From an uncultured Eggerthellaceae bacterium (lineage in GTDB: Bacteria; Actinomycetota; Coriobacteriia; Coriobacteriales; Eggerthellaceae): a stretch of 57,452 nt of DNA. Made by a program: the position numbers and the translations under genes. Where the stretch lies: positions 1 through 57,452 of the forward strand of contig CANOBU010000004.1 of the NCBI GenBank assembly GCA_947564425.1. The letters are read 5' to 3'. The notes beneath the pieces were generated by a model. That model saw nothing but the letters and a program-made list of their open reading frames with translations. It had not been told where the DNA came from and searched no databases. Shown one piece after another: positions 17,156-25,273 of the stretch. The number at the start of each line of letters is the position of its first letter. Position 1 is the stretch's first letter.

Positions 17156-17248
17156 CGAAGCGGCAGGGGCGGTGCCGGAGTTTGCAACCCCCGCAGCGTA
17201 GCGAGGAGTGCAAACGGAGGCATCGCCCCTGCCGCGGACAGGTCGACC
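17156..17248 (-). repeat. Palindromic element, right copy of the 93-bp inverted pair
   Basis: Exact inverted copy of 16139-16231. Partial similarity continues a further dozen bases outward on the gene-facing side (ACCCGG-AA). It lies between the glycosyltransferase-like gene and the convergent YoeB toxin gene, where a stem structure could stop transcripts from both sides. Confidence 0.8.
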
Positions 17249-17273
17249 ATCCGACGGGTCAAACTAGCGGAAA

Positions 17274-17540
17274 TCAATGGGAGCCGTAATGGGTGCGGCA
17301 GGAGGCGATCTGCAAATCGTTTCCCGCTACTCGATAGACGAGACGATGTTGGTCATCGATTCGGCGGGACCAGAATCCGCTCAATTCCCCCTTGAGGGGT
17401 TCTGGTTTGCCGATGCCCTCTGCTATGCCGTTGCGGTCGATATCCTTTATGAGCGCATTGATTCGTCGCAGGGTTTTCCTATCCTGGGTCTGCCACCAAA
17501 GGTAATCCTCCCAGGCTTCAGGGGCCCAGGTCTTATTCAT
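17274..17540 (-). CDS. yoeB: YoeB/Txe-family mRNA interferase toxin
   Basis: 88 residues. [14 protein letters not shown] and the C-terminal CRTHYGSH match YoeB; Glu47, Arg66, His84 and Tyr85 sit where E. coli YoeB has its active-site residues (46, 65, 83 and 84), so the toxin looks intact. YoeB cleaves mRNA in the ribosomal A site. The start overlaps the antitoxin stop by 8 bp, the usual coupled arrangement. Confidence 0.95.
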   Translation of the reverse strand: MNKTWAPEAWEDYLWWQTQDRKTLRRINALIKDIDRNGIAEGIGKPEPLKGELSGFWSRRIDDQHRLVYRVAGNDLQIASCRTHYGSH

Positions 17541-17790
17541 TTTCGATTAGCTCATGATGGATGCCCTTGCTTGCATCGAGCTCCTCGATAGATCGGCGCA
17601 GGTGGGCCATATTGGTTTCGCTGTAGAAAGGGTCTACGGACACTTCGAAGGGGATGCGATGTTCGCGGCTCATCTTCTTTGCGAAGATGTTGAATGCCGT
17701 GCTCATGCTCATGCCCAGCTCTTTGCAGGTATGCTCCATGGCCTTTTTGGTATCGGCGTCCATGCGGATATTCACAGTAGCGGTAGTCAT
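17533..17790 (-). CDS. RelB/DinJ-family antitoxin
   Basis: 85 residues from ATG 17790 with GAAGGAG upstream; a longer reading to 17826 lacks a ribosome site. The N-terminus ([19 protein letters not shown]) is the ribbon-helix-helix DNA-binding part of RelB/DinJ proteins; the C-terminal half, with [14 protein letters not shown], should wrap the toxin. Pairing of a RelB/DinJ-type antitoxin with a YoeB-type toxin is known from other genomes, although YefM is the classical partner. Operator-like repeats lie directly upstream. Confidence 0.92.
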   Translation of the reverse strand: MTTATVNIRMDADTKKAMEHTCKELGMSMSTAFNIFAKKMSREHRIPFEVSVDPFYSETNMAHLRRSIEELDASKGIHHELIENE

Positions 17791-17824
17791 GCTTTCTCCT
17801 TCATAACGGTATGAAGAATATAAC

Positions 17825-17866
17825 ATATCAGTATGATATATACATACAATGTAATCTATATGTATA
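17825..17866 (-). promoter_or_regulatory. Toxin-antitoxin promoter/operator, AT-rich palindromes
   Basis: The 81-bp gap is strikingly AT-rich. It contains ATATCA-GTA-TGATAT (17825-17839) and an inverted pair TATACATA / TATGTATA (17839-17846, 17859-17866), with several TATA-type -10 candidates. This fits an autoregulated RelB-type operator. Confidence 0.65.
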
Positions 17867-17871
17867 CAATA

Positions 17872-18678
17872 TCAGCGGCGCAATTCCCAGAAGGCCACGG
17901 CGGTGCTGGCGGCTACGTTCAGGGAATCCACGCCGTGGGCCATGGGGATGCGCACGGTGAAGTCGCAGCGGGCGAGCGTGCTGGCGGCCAGGCCGTCGCC
18001 CTCGGTGCCGAACACCAGGGCCACGCGCTCGGCCTGCTTCAGGCGCGGGTCATCCAGGGGAAGCGCATCGTCGCGCAGGGCCATGGCGGCGGTGGTGAAA
18101 CCCAGCCGGTGCAGCAGCGGCACGCCCTCGGCCGCCCAATCGTGCGGGTCGGTGCCGATGCGCGCCCAGGGCACCTGGAACACCGTTCCCATGGATACGC
18201 GCACGGCGCGGCGGTAGAAGGGATCGTAGCAGGCGGGGGTCACCAGCACAGCATCGGCCCCCAGGGCGGCAGCCGAGCGGAAGGCGGCTCCCACGTTGGT
18301 GTGGTTGCGGATGTCCTCCAGCACCGCCACCAGGCGCGCGCCTTCGCAGACCTCGCGGGCACTGCGCTCGGGCGGCCGGCGGAAGGCGGCCAGGGCGCCG
18401 CGGGTCAGCTCGAAGCCGGTCAGCTGCGCGATCTGCTCCAAGGGCAGCACGAACACCGGGGCTTCGGGTGCGCGGGCCTCCATCTTCGCCAGCAGCCAGT
18501 CCAGGGTGTCCAGGTATTTCCGGGCCGTCACCAGCGAAAGCGGCTCCATGCCGCCATCCAATGCCCGCCCTATGACCTCCGGCGATTCCGCGATGAACAC
18601 CGCCCGCTCGGGCTCGATGCGGCTGCGCAGCTGCACATCGGTCAGGCGCACGTAAGGGTCGAGCCGCGGGTCGTCCAA
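17872..18678 (-). CDS. TrmH/SpoU family RNA 2'-O-methyltransferase
   Basis: About 268 residues. SpoU motifs are present: VLEDIRNHTNVGAAFRSAAA (motif 1, about residues 123-142), VALVFGTEGDGL (motif 2, the SAM knot) and RIPMAHGVDSLNVAAS (motif 3). It modifies tRNA or rRNA ribose; the target is not predictable. TTG 18678 is the only conventional start. Upstream GGGAGG stands five bases before three consecutive ATC codons (18699-18691), which would add up to seven residues giving an N-terminus like IIIALDTLDDPRL, so a non-standard start is possible. Confidence 0.9.
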   Translation of the reverse strand: MDDPRLDPYVRLTDVQLRSRIEPERAVFIAESPEVIGRALDGGMEPLSLVTARKYLDTLDWLLAKMEARAPEAPVFVLPLEQIAQLTGFELTRGALAAFRRPPERSAREVCEGARLVAVLEDIRNHTNVGAAFRSAAALGADAVLVTPACYDPFYRRAVRVSMGTVFQVPWARIGTDPHDWAAEGVPLLHRLGFTTAAMALRDDALPLDDPRLKQAERVALVFGTEGDGLAASTLARCDFTVRIPMAHGVDSLNVAASTAVAFWELRR

Positions 18679-18838
18679 AGTGTCCAGCGCGATGATGATG
18701 GGTGCCTCCCGTGTCAGATGGTTTCGGGCCGTGCCGGCTGGCGGACGGGTTGGACGCCAGCGCCGGCAAGCGCCCGGTTCGGCGCGATCCTTGAAGAGTT
18801 GGCGTTGACGCCGGTTTCCCGTCGGTCCGGCCGATTCC

Positions 18839-18863
18839 TGCTAGTATATACTTTTCCCTAGCA
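18839..18863 (+). promoter_or_regulatory. mazG promoter within an inverted repeat
   Basis: TATACT (18847-18852) is a good -10 candidate and lies between perfect 6-bp arms TGCTAG (18839-18844) and CTAGCA (18858-18863). A repressor could bind here. No convincing -35. Confidence 0.4.
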
Positions 18864-18890
18864 AATCCGACGAGTCAGGAAGGGGGATCC

Positions 18891-19790
18891 GTGACTCCGG
18901 CCGAGCATCCTGCATTCGACCATTTCGTGGCAACCGTGGCAGCGCTGCGCGATCCCGAGGGCGGCTGCCCGTGGAACCTTGCCCAAACCCACGGCTCTAT
19001 CGGCGACTACCTCATCGAAGAGGCCTACGAGGCGCTCGACGCCATCCAAGCCGGCGATACCCGCCATATCCGCGAAGAGCTGGGCGATGTGCTGCTGCAG
19101 GTGGTGCTGCACAGCCAGATAGCCGCTGATCAGGGTGAATTCACCATCGATGATGTATGCCGCACCATCGACGAGAAGATGATCCGCCGCCATCCCCATG
19201 TGTTCGCCGGCGCCCAGGCTGCTAACGCCAACGAGGTGTCGGACCTCTGGGAGCAGGTGAAGCTGGCCGAGAAGGCTGCTGCGCAGGAGGGGGGAGCCCC
19301 GGCGGCTCCTGCAAGCCTGCTCGATGACGTGCCCACGCATTTCCCCGCCCTGCTGCAGGCGCAGAAGATATCGCGCAAGGCGGCTGCCGCCGGTTTCGAA
19401 TGGGATACGGTGGACGAGGTGTGGGCCAAGGTGGCCGAGGAGCGCGCCGAGCTGGAAGAGGCCTATGCCGCCGCCCCCAAGACCCCCGACGGGCGCATGG
19501 TGCAGCCGGGGGAGGCCGATGACGGGGGAGATGCCGCAGGCGCTGGGGGCCGGGCGCTCGTCGATGCAGCCTGCATGGAATTCGGCGACCTGCTGTTCGC
19601 CCTGGTGAACGTGGGGCGCAAGATGGGCATCGATGCCGAGGCGGCCTTGCGGGCCTCCAACGGGAAGTTCCGTCGCCGCTTCGCCGCCATCGAGCGTGCC
19701 GCTGCCGAAGAGGGCCGCAGCGTAGAGGATCTTTCCCTCGAGCAGATGGAGGCGCTGTGGCGCCGCGCTAAGGAGGATGAGGGGCTATGA
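18891..19790 (+). CDS. mazG: Nucleoside triphosphate pyrophosphohydrolase MazG
   Basis: 299 residues, starting at GTG with a GGGGG-type ribosome site. Two MazG domains: the first holds GGCPWNLAQTH, EEAYEALDAI and EELGDVLLQVVLH; the second has EFGDLLFALVNVGRKMGID and ASNGKFRRRF. An insert of about 30 residues separates the metal-binding helices of domain two. MazG hydrolyses (d)NTPs to NMP and PPi and has been tied to lowering (p)ppGpp in E. coli. Its stop overlaps the start of an alarmone synthetase gene (ATGA), placing the two under common translation. Confidence 0.95.
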   Translation: MTPAEHPAFDHFVATVAALRDPEGGCPWNLAQTHGSIGDYLIEEAYEALDAIQAGDTRHIREELGDVLLQVVLHSQIAADQGEFTIDDVCRTIDEKMIRRHPHVFAGAQAANANEVSDLWEQVKLAEKAAAQEGGAPAAPASLLDDVPTHFPALLQAQKISRKAAAAGFEWDTVDEVWAKVAEERAELEEAYAAAPKTPDGRMVQPGEADDGGDAAGAGGRALVDAACMEFGDLLFALVNVGRKMGIDAEAALRASNGKFRRRFAAIERAAAEEGRSVEDLSLEQMEALWRRAKEDEGL

Positions 19791-20584
19791 GCGAAGTACC
19801 GAATGGCGTCGGAGAGATCCTGCGCGTCACCCCCACCGGGGCCATCCGCACGTCATCGTGGCGGATTGTGCCGAATATTCCGTCCGACCTGAAGCCGAAC
19901 GATATCGCCGAGATGGTGCTCGACGCCGATGCGCTGGAGCGCTACGAGGAATTCAACGACGAGATGCATGCCGTGCTGCAGAAGTACGAGGCGGCCATGC
20001 GCGAGATGGTGGTGCGCTTCGAGATCCTCGATCGCGACCTGTCGCTGCGGCGCAACCGCAATCCCATCCACCATATAGAGTCGCGCATCAAGACGCCTCT
20101 GAGCATCTACGACAAGCTGCTGCGCTACGGCAAGGAGCCCACTATCTCGAACCTCGAGGAATACCTGATGGATGTGGCGGGCGTGCGCGTGGTGTGCTCG
20201 TACAAGAACGATGTGAAGAGCCTGGTGAGGCTTCTGCAGCGCCAAGACGACCTGGAAGTGGTGCAGATCAAGAACTACATCGAGAACCCCAAGCCCAACG
20301 GCTACCGCAGCCTGCATGCCATCGTGCGCATCCCCGTGTACTTCATGGATAGCAAGGAGATGGTGCCGGTGGAGGTGCAGATTCGCACCATCGCCATGGA
20401 CTATTGGGCCAGCCTCGAGCACGACCTGCGCTACAAGGCGGTGGCCGACACCAAGGGCCTCGACATAGCCGCCGAGCTGAAGCAATGCGCCGACACCATC
20501 GTGGATATCGAGGAGAGCATGCAGCGCCTGGCCAACGCCATCGATTCGCGCCCTGCCCCGCGCACCAAGCATAAGAAATCCTAA
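19787..20584 (+). CDS. Small alarmone synthetase (RelA/SpoT synthetase domain)
   Basis: 265 residues, synthetase domain only: no HD hydrolase and no TGS/ACT regulatory part. Visible motifs: SRIKTPLSIYDKLLRYG, DVAGVRVVCSYKNDV, NYIENPKPNGYRSLHAI and VEVQIRTIAMDYWASLEHDLRYK, the GTP-binding and catalytic blocks of YjbM/YwaC-type enzymes. Predicted to make (p)ppGpp from ATP and GTP/GDP, probably controlled at transcription. Coupled to mazG by a 4-bp overlap. A terminator follows. Confidence 0.94.
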   Translation: MSEVPNGVGEILRVTPTGAIRTSSWRIVPNIPSDLKPNDIAEMVLDADALERYEEFNDEMHAVLQKYEAAMREMVVRFEILDRDLSLRRNRNPIHHIESRIKTPLSIYDKLLRYGKEPTISNLEEYLMDVAGVRVVCSYKNDVKSLVRLLQRQDDLEVVQIKNYIENPKPNGYRSLHAIVRIPVYFMDSKEMVPVEVQIRTIAMDYWASLEHDLRYKAVADTKGLDIAAELKQCADTIVDIEESMQRLANAIDSRPAPRTKHKKS

Positions 20585-20670
20585 CGGGCGCGATACGGAA
20601 CCGAGGGCGGTTCCGCGTACCGTGCCCCGAGTGCGGCATTCGTCCATCCCACATTGCGCATTCGTAACAT

Positions 20671-20704
20671 CACCGGGGGTTTGTCGTCTGTCCCCGGTGG
20701 TTTT
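20671..20704 (+). terminator. Terminator after the alarmone synthetase gene
   Basis: Perfect 8-bp arms CACCGGGG and CCCCGGTG around a 13-nt loop, followed by GTTTT. A plausible intrinsic terminator. Confidence 0.7.
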
Positions 20705-20771
20705 GCGCTATGGTGATACCCGGCACGAAAACCGTGCCTTCGGAAGGTACCCGATAGGAAGAGGGGAACGA

Positions 20772-21635
20772 ATGAAAGCAAGGAAGTTTTTGGTTCTCGC
20801 AGCCATGGCCGCCATGGTTGCAGCGCTTGCCCTGGTGGGCTGCTCTTCGGGCAACAGCGCATCCAGCAGCAGCGCCACGGCCGGCTCCGATGCCGCCAGC
20901 ACCGGCTCCGCTTCGGCCGAGTCCGCCACGGTTGAGCTGATCACCCCCGGCACCCTGACCATCCTGACCTCGCCGGACTACCCGCCCTTCGAGTCCCTCG
21001 ACGGCGATGAGTACGTGGGCCTGGATATCGAGATAGCCAAGGCCGTCGCCGAGAAGCTGGGCTACACCCCCGAGTTCAAGACCCTGCAGTTCGACGGCAT
21101 CATCCCCGCAGTGGCTGCCGGCGGCCAGGGCGATATCGGCATCTCGGGCTTCACGGTGGATCCCGACCGCGCCAAGGAGATCGATTTCACCGCCACCTAT
21201 TACATCGATGACCAGGCCGTCGCCGTGATGAACGACAGCGAGATCACCGAGGCCAACGCCGACGAGATGCTGAACGCCGAGGGCACCATCATCGCCGTCC
21301 AGAGCGGCACCACCGGCGAAGCCTACGTGCAGGAGAACTTCCCGAACGCCACGGTGCAGCCCTATGGCAATTCCACCGATGCCTTCGCCGCCATGCAGTC
21401 GGGCCAGGCCAACGCCGTGTGCACCAACCTGGCCGTGGTCGAGTCGATGATTCAGACCGCCTACCAGGATGCCCACATCGTGAAGACGGTGGCCACCGGC
21501 GAGGAGTACGCCATCGTGGTGAACCAGGACAACCCGGCCCTGACCGAGGCTATCAACAAGGCCCTGGCCGAGCTGCAGGCCGACGGCACCATCGAGCGCC
21601 TGGTGCAGCAGTACATGAGCCAGAGCGCCGAATAG
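20772..21635 (+). CDS. Amino-acid ABC transporter substrate-binding lipoprotein
   Basis: 287 residues from ATG 20772 (GAGGGG upstream). A lipoprotein signal ends at LALVGC, then a Ser/Ala-rich linker. The mature part is a family 3 binding protein: TILTSPDYPPFESLDGDEYVGLDIEIAKAVAEKL, then GDIGISGFTVDPDRAKEIDFT, the arginine-containing ligand site. It captures a polar or charged amino acid outside the membrane for the permease at 21990. No ATPase gene is adjacent. Confidence 0.95.
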   Translation: MKARKFLVLAAMAAMVAALALVGCSSGNSASSSSATAGSDAASTGSASAESATVELITPGTLTILTSPDYPPFESLDGDEYVGLDIEIAKAVAEKLGYTPEFKTLQFDGIIPAVAAGGQGDIGISGFTVDPDRAKEIDFTATYYIDDQAVAVMNDSEITEANADEMLNAEGTIIAVQSGTTGEAYVQENFPNATVQPYGNSTDAFAAMQSGQANAVCTNLAVVESMIQTAYQDAHIVKTVATGEEYAIVVNQDNPALTEAINKALAELQADGTIERLVQQYMSQSAE

Positions 21636-21744
21636 CCCCAGGTTTTCTGCAGCACGCACCCTGGACGTTCAAGGACCCCGCCATGGCCCTCAGGCCGATG
21701 GCGGGGTCCTTTCACGTCCATGGTGCGTGCTGCAGAAACCCCGG
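21636..21744. terminator. Long hairpin/terminator between binding protein and permease
   Basis: Arms of about 46 bp (roughly 21639-21684 and 21698-21743) are nearly complementary. The apical 12-bp part GGACCCCGCCAT / ATGGCGGGGTCC followed by TTT would act as a terminator. The outer part adds CTGCAGCACGCACC / GGTGCGTGCTGCAG with few mismatches. It may reduce read-through to the permease so the binding protein is made in excess. Confidence 0.7.
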
Positions 21745-21788
21745 TTGATCGCTAGCGCCAACCTGTTGGCACGGGTATCGCCTTAGGT

Positions 21789-21904
21789 CGGCCGGAGGGG
21801 AGGGGCTGCCCGCAAAGCGAGTTCCGCACGACGCGGAAAGCCCAGTGGGCTTTCCGCCAAAGCAGGACTGTCCGAGCGACTGGGCAACCCCTCTCCTCCG
21901 GCCG
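21789..21904 (-). repeat. Palindromic intergenic element, copy 2 (inverted relative to copy 1)
   Basis: 23-bp arms (21789-21811 and 21882-21904, 21 of 23 paired) enclose, on the minus strand, CAGTCGCTC, ACAGTCCT and GCGGAACTCGCTTTG as in copy 1 at 2096-2184. The arms differ in sequence from copy 1 but remain complementary. An extra perfect 12-bp-arm hairpin (21833-21857, GCGGAAAGCCCA) is inserted in the core. Nothing else is recognised in the gap to the permease. Confidence 0.72.
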
Positions 21905-21989
21905 TACAAGATGCACTTCGCGCACGATGTACCCGGTAAAGCTATAATGTTGCTTTTACCGAATATGCCAGGGGATGCAAAGGACCATC

Positions 21990-23441
21990 ATGGGATTCAC
22001 CACATCGAAGCGCTGGCGCTTGGCGGATACCGCCGTGTCGCTGCTCGTCTTGATCACCCTCATCGTGGGCAGCCAGGCCTCGCTGGCCTACGGCCTGGAT
22101 AGCGCCAAATGCACCGGCCGCCCCAACGGCGATACCGGCAGCGAGGTTTACGGCGGCAAGGGAACCCGGGTCACCTGGGAGGGCCAGGCGGCCGAGGACG
22201 AATCGGTGCGGGCTGTCACCCTCGCCTTCCCTGAAGGCACGGAGTTCTCGGCCGACGATGCCCGCCTTACCATCCTCGCCGGCGCCGATCACATGACCCG
22301 CATGAACATCCCCTGCGAATTCTCCGTTGAAGGGCAGGCCGTCGTGTGCGCCTTCGGCGAGGATGCGGCCCCCGGCAGCTACATCCGCATCGAGGTCTAC
22401 GACGTGGTGTTCCCCGCCGCCGGCGGCGACATGCAGCTGACGGGCACCTATGAAACAGCCGATGGCGACACCCGCGAAATCCCCAGCATCCCTGCCATAG
22501 CCGTGGCTGTCACGTCCCCCACCGACCAGCTATCCCGGTCCCTCGAGGAACAGCCCTGGGTGCAGGCATGGAACTCCAACAAGTTCCTGCGCCTGTTCCT
22601 GAATCCGCCCATCCTGGTATCCAGCTTCCCGGTGGTATTCAACGGCTTCCTCATGGCCATCGCCATCGTGGCCGTGGCCTACCCGCTGGCCATCCCCATC
22701 GGCCTGCTGCTCGCCCTTATGCGCATGGCCCGCCTGCGCATCCTGCGGGCCATCGGGTCGCTGTATGTGAACGTGGTGCGCGGCACGCCCATGTTCCTGC
22801 AGATCTACATCGCCTTCTTCGGCCTGCCCTTGGCCGGTGTGCAGATCCCGCCCTTCATCTTGGGCGTTATCGTGCTGTCCATGAACTCCGCCGCCTATCT
22901 GTGCGAGATATTCCGCGCGGGCATCCAGTCCATCAGCAAGGGGCAGTTCGAAGCCGCCCGTTCGCTGGGCATGACCGGCGCCCAGACCATGGTGCATGTG
23001 ATCATCCCCCAGACGGTGCGCCGTGTGCTGCCCACCATGACCAACGAGTTCATCCTGCTGTACAAGGACACATCGCTCCTTGCCGCCGTGGGTGTGATGG
23101 AAGTGGTCATGTACGCCAAGACCATCGTGGCATCCACCGGCTCCATCACCCCCTATGTGGTGGCTGCCTGCTTCTACCTGGTCATCACCATCCCGCTGGC
23201 CAAGCTGGTGGGCAATCTGGAGGCTCGCCTGGCCGGCAAGGATTCCGGCAGCGGCTCGCGCAAGGCGAAGAAGCGGGGTTCCAAGAGCGCCGCGGCCGAC
23301 GTGCCCGCGGTGGCTCAGGAGGCGCTGGCCCTGGCCGATGCGGCCGGAACCACGGACGTAACGGCTGTGAGCCAGCCCGGTTCCGCGGGTGCGGGCGCTT
23401 CGGCGGCAGGTGTACAATTCGGCGGAGGGAAAAGGCCCTAG
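21990..23441 (+). CDS. Amino-acid ABC permease with N-terminal extracytoplasmic domain
   Basis: 483 residues from ATG 21990 (AAAGGA upstream; ATG 21975 is the alternative). After one N-terminal membrane segment comes an extracytoplasmic stretch of about 150 residues with two cysteines (near SAKCTG and NIPCEF), then a HisM/GlnP-type permease domain with the EAA loop (EAARSLGMTGAQTMVHVIIPQ). The C-terminal 70 residues are a basic then Ala-rich tail. Permeases of this family usually lack such an ectodomain. Partner of the binding lipoprotein upstream; no ATP-binding subunit is found nearby, so it must be borrowed or lie elsewhere. Confidence 0.88.
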   Translation: MGFTTSKRWRLADTAVSLLVLITLIVGSQASLAYGLDSAKCTGRPNGDTGSEVYGGKGTRVTWEGQAAEDESVRAVTLAFPEGTEFSADDARLTILAGADHMTRMNIPCEFSVEGQAVVCAFGEDAAPGSYIRIEVYDVVFPAAGGDMQLTGTYETADGDTREIPSIPAIAVAVTSPTDQLSRSLEEQPWVQAWNSNKFLRLFLNPPILVSSFPVVFNGFLMAIAIVAVAYPLAIPIGLLLALMRMARLRILRAIGSLYVNVVRGTPMFLQIYIAFFGLPLAGVQIPPFILGVIVLSMNSAAYLCEIFRAGIQSISKGQFEAARSLGMTGAQTMVHVIIPQTVRRVLPTMTNEFILLYKDTSLLAAVGVMEVVMYAKTIVASTGSITPYVVAACFYLVITIPLAKLVGNLEARLAGKDSGSGSRKAKKRGSKSAAADVPAVAQEALALADAAGTTDVTAVSQPGSAGAGASAAGVQFGGGKRP

Positions 23442-23487
23442 CGCCTGCGATCCTGCAGGTGCCGGCCCCTGAGAGATAGGAACGGCT

Positions 23488-23952
23488 ATGGCAAAGTACA
23501 ACAGGATCTTCGCCGCCCTCGACGGCGGTTCGACGCAGGAGGCGGTGGCCCGCCGAGCGCTCTCCATCGCCCACGACAACAAGGCCGAGGTGCTTTTCGG
23601 CCATATCATCGATTCCGTTCCCTATGAGGCCAACGGCATCGACTTTGCCGCCCTCTCCGAGGATGGCCGCCTGCGCATCGAGGAGGAGCTGCAGGTGTTC
23701 CTGGATCGCGCTCGCGGCGACGAGGCCATCCCCGCCGTCGATGTGCAGGTGCGGGCCGGTCGCGTGGCCGAGACGCTGATCGATGCGCTGATCAAGCCCT
23801 ACAACCCCGACCTGGTGATCTGCGGGGTGCGGGGGCTGTCGAACATCAAGTATGCCTTCGTGGGCAGCGTGTCCACCAGCCTTATCCGCAACGTCACCTG
23901 CGATGTGCTGGTGGTAAGGCCCGAGACCCTCGAGGACCATCCGCAGGATTAG
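23488..23952 (+). CDS. Universal stress protein (UspA family)
   Basis: 154 residues, single Usp domain. The ATP-binding pattern G-x2-G-x9-G-S is present as GVRGLSNIKYAFVGSVSTSLI near residues 113-133, so it is of the nucleotide-binding type. It follows the permease gene by 46 bp on the same strand and may be cotranscribed; Usp proteins encoded beside transporters sometimes modulate them. Confidence 0.92.
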   Translation: MAKYNRIFAALDGGSTQEAVARRALSIAHDNKAEVLFGHIIDSVPYEANGIDFAALSEDGRLRIEEELQVFLDRARGDEAIPAVDVQVRAGRVAETLIDALIKPYNPDLVICGVRGLSNIKYAFVGSVSTSLIRNVTCDVLVVRPETLEDHPQD

Positions 23953-24056
23953 GAAGGCGCGGGGCCGGCCGTTCCGCGATTCCGGGAGCGCCTGCGCGCT
24001 GCCGTTCGTTTACCGACCGGCGGGTATCCCGCCTTATCGCATTGGGAGGCAATGCC

Positions 24057-25238
24057 ATGATCAATAACCGCATGCTGGTACTGGGCAAGCAGCCCAACCC
24101 CATCCGGGCGCTCTATGCCTACGGCCTTCAGCGGAAGGCCCAGGTGGGCGAGCAGAACGTGTTCGACCTTTCCATCGGCAACCCCTCCATTCCGGCGCCG
24201 CCCCAGGTGCGGCAGTGCATCGAGAGCCTGTTGGAAGAACCCCCCGAGGTGCTGCACGGCTACACGATGTCGCCGGGGCTCATGAGCGCGCGCGAGGCCG
24301 TGGCCGCCAACCTGCAGCGCCGGTTCGGCATTCCCGCCACGGCAGCCAATGTGTATATGACCTCGGGCGCCACATCGGCGCTGTACATCTCGGTGGCGGC
24401 CATCACGAACCCCGGCGACGAGGTTATTGTGAACGCCCCCTACTTCCCCGAATACAAGGTGATGATAGAGTCGGCCGGCTGCATCTGCGTGGAGGTGCCC
24501 ATGCGGCACTCCGATTTCCAGCTGGACATAGACACCCTGCGCCGCGCCATCACCTCGCAGACATCGGCGGTGGTCATCAACTCGCCCAACAATCCGGTGG
24601 GCTGCGTGTATACCGAGGAGACCATTAAGGCGCTGGCGCAGCTGCTGCGCGAGAAGCAGGACGAGGTGGGACATCCCATCTACCTGATAAGCGACGAGCC
24701 CTACCGCGAGATCGTCTACGGTGCGCAGGTCCCCTTCACGGCGAACTACTACGACAACACCATCGTGTGCTATTCCTGGGCGAAGAGCCTGTCGCTGCCG
24801 GGCGAGCGCATCGGCTATATCTATGTGAGTGACCGCATGCAAGATGCCGCCGATGTGGTGTATGCGGTGCAGGGCGCGGGCCGCTCGCTGGGATACATCT
24901 GCGCGCCGGCGCTGTTCCAGCGCGTGATCGAGCAGTGCATCGACTCGCCGACCGATGTGGAGGCCTATGCCCGCAACCGCGCTTTGTTCACGGCGGGCCT
25001 CGACGAGCTGGGTTATACCTACATCCCGCCCGATGGCGCCTTCTACCTGTGGGTGAAGGCGCTGGAAGACGATGCCCAGGCGTTCAGCGACCGGGCCAAG
25101 GAGTTCGACCTGCTGCTGGTGCCCTCCGATTGCTTTGGGGCGAAGGGCTGGGTGCGGGCCAGCTACTGCGTGAGCGCCGAGACCATCGAGCGCTCCCTGC
25201 CCGCCTGGAAGGCGCTGAAGGAGTCCTACGCCAGGTAG
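24057..25238 (+). CDS. PLP-dependent aminotransferase, class I/II
   Basis: 393 residues from ATG 24057 (GGGAGG upstream; an in-frame TTG at 24042 is less likely because it contains the ribosome site). Fold type I aminotransferase: VFDLSIGNPSIPAPP at the N-terminus, INSPNNPVGCVY (cofactor Asn), SDEPYREIVYG and YSWAKSLSLPGERIGY, whose Lys should form the Schiff base. The amino donor cannot be read. It might process the amino acid brought in by the upstream transporter, but a 104-bp gap makes this only a suggestion. Confidence 0.93.
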   Translation: MINNRMLVLGKQPNPIRALYAYGLQRKAQVGEQNVFDLSIGNPSIPAPPQVRQCIESLLEEPPEVLHGYTMSPGLMSAREAVAANLQRRFGIPATAANVYMTSGATSALYISVAAITNPGDEVIVNAPYFPEYKVMIESAGCICVEVPMRHSDFQLDIDTLRRAITSQTSAVVINSPNNPVGCVYTEETIKALAQLLREKQDEVGHPIYLISDEPYREIVYGAQVPFTANYYDNTIVCYSWAKSLSLPGERIGYIYVSDRMQDAADVVYAVQGAGRSLGYICAPALFQRVIEQCIDSPTDVEAYARNRALFTAGLDELGYTYIPPDGAFYLWVKALEDDAQAFSDRAKEFDLLLVPSDCFGAKGWVRASYCVSAETIERSLPAWKALKESYAR

Positions 25239-25273
25239 TTGTCGCGGTCGCAGGCGCTTGCCGCCTTCGCGCC

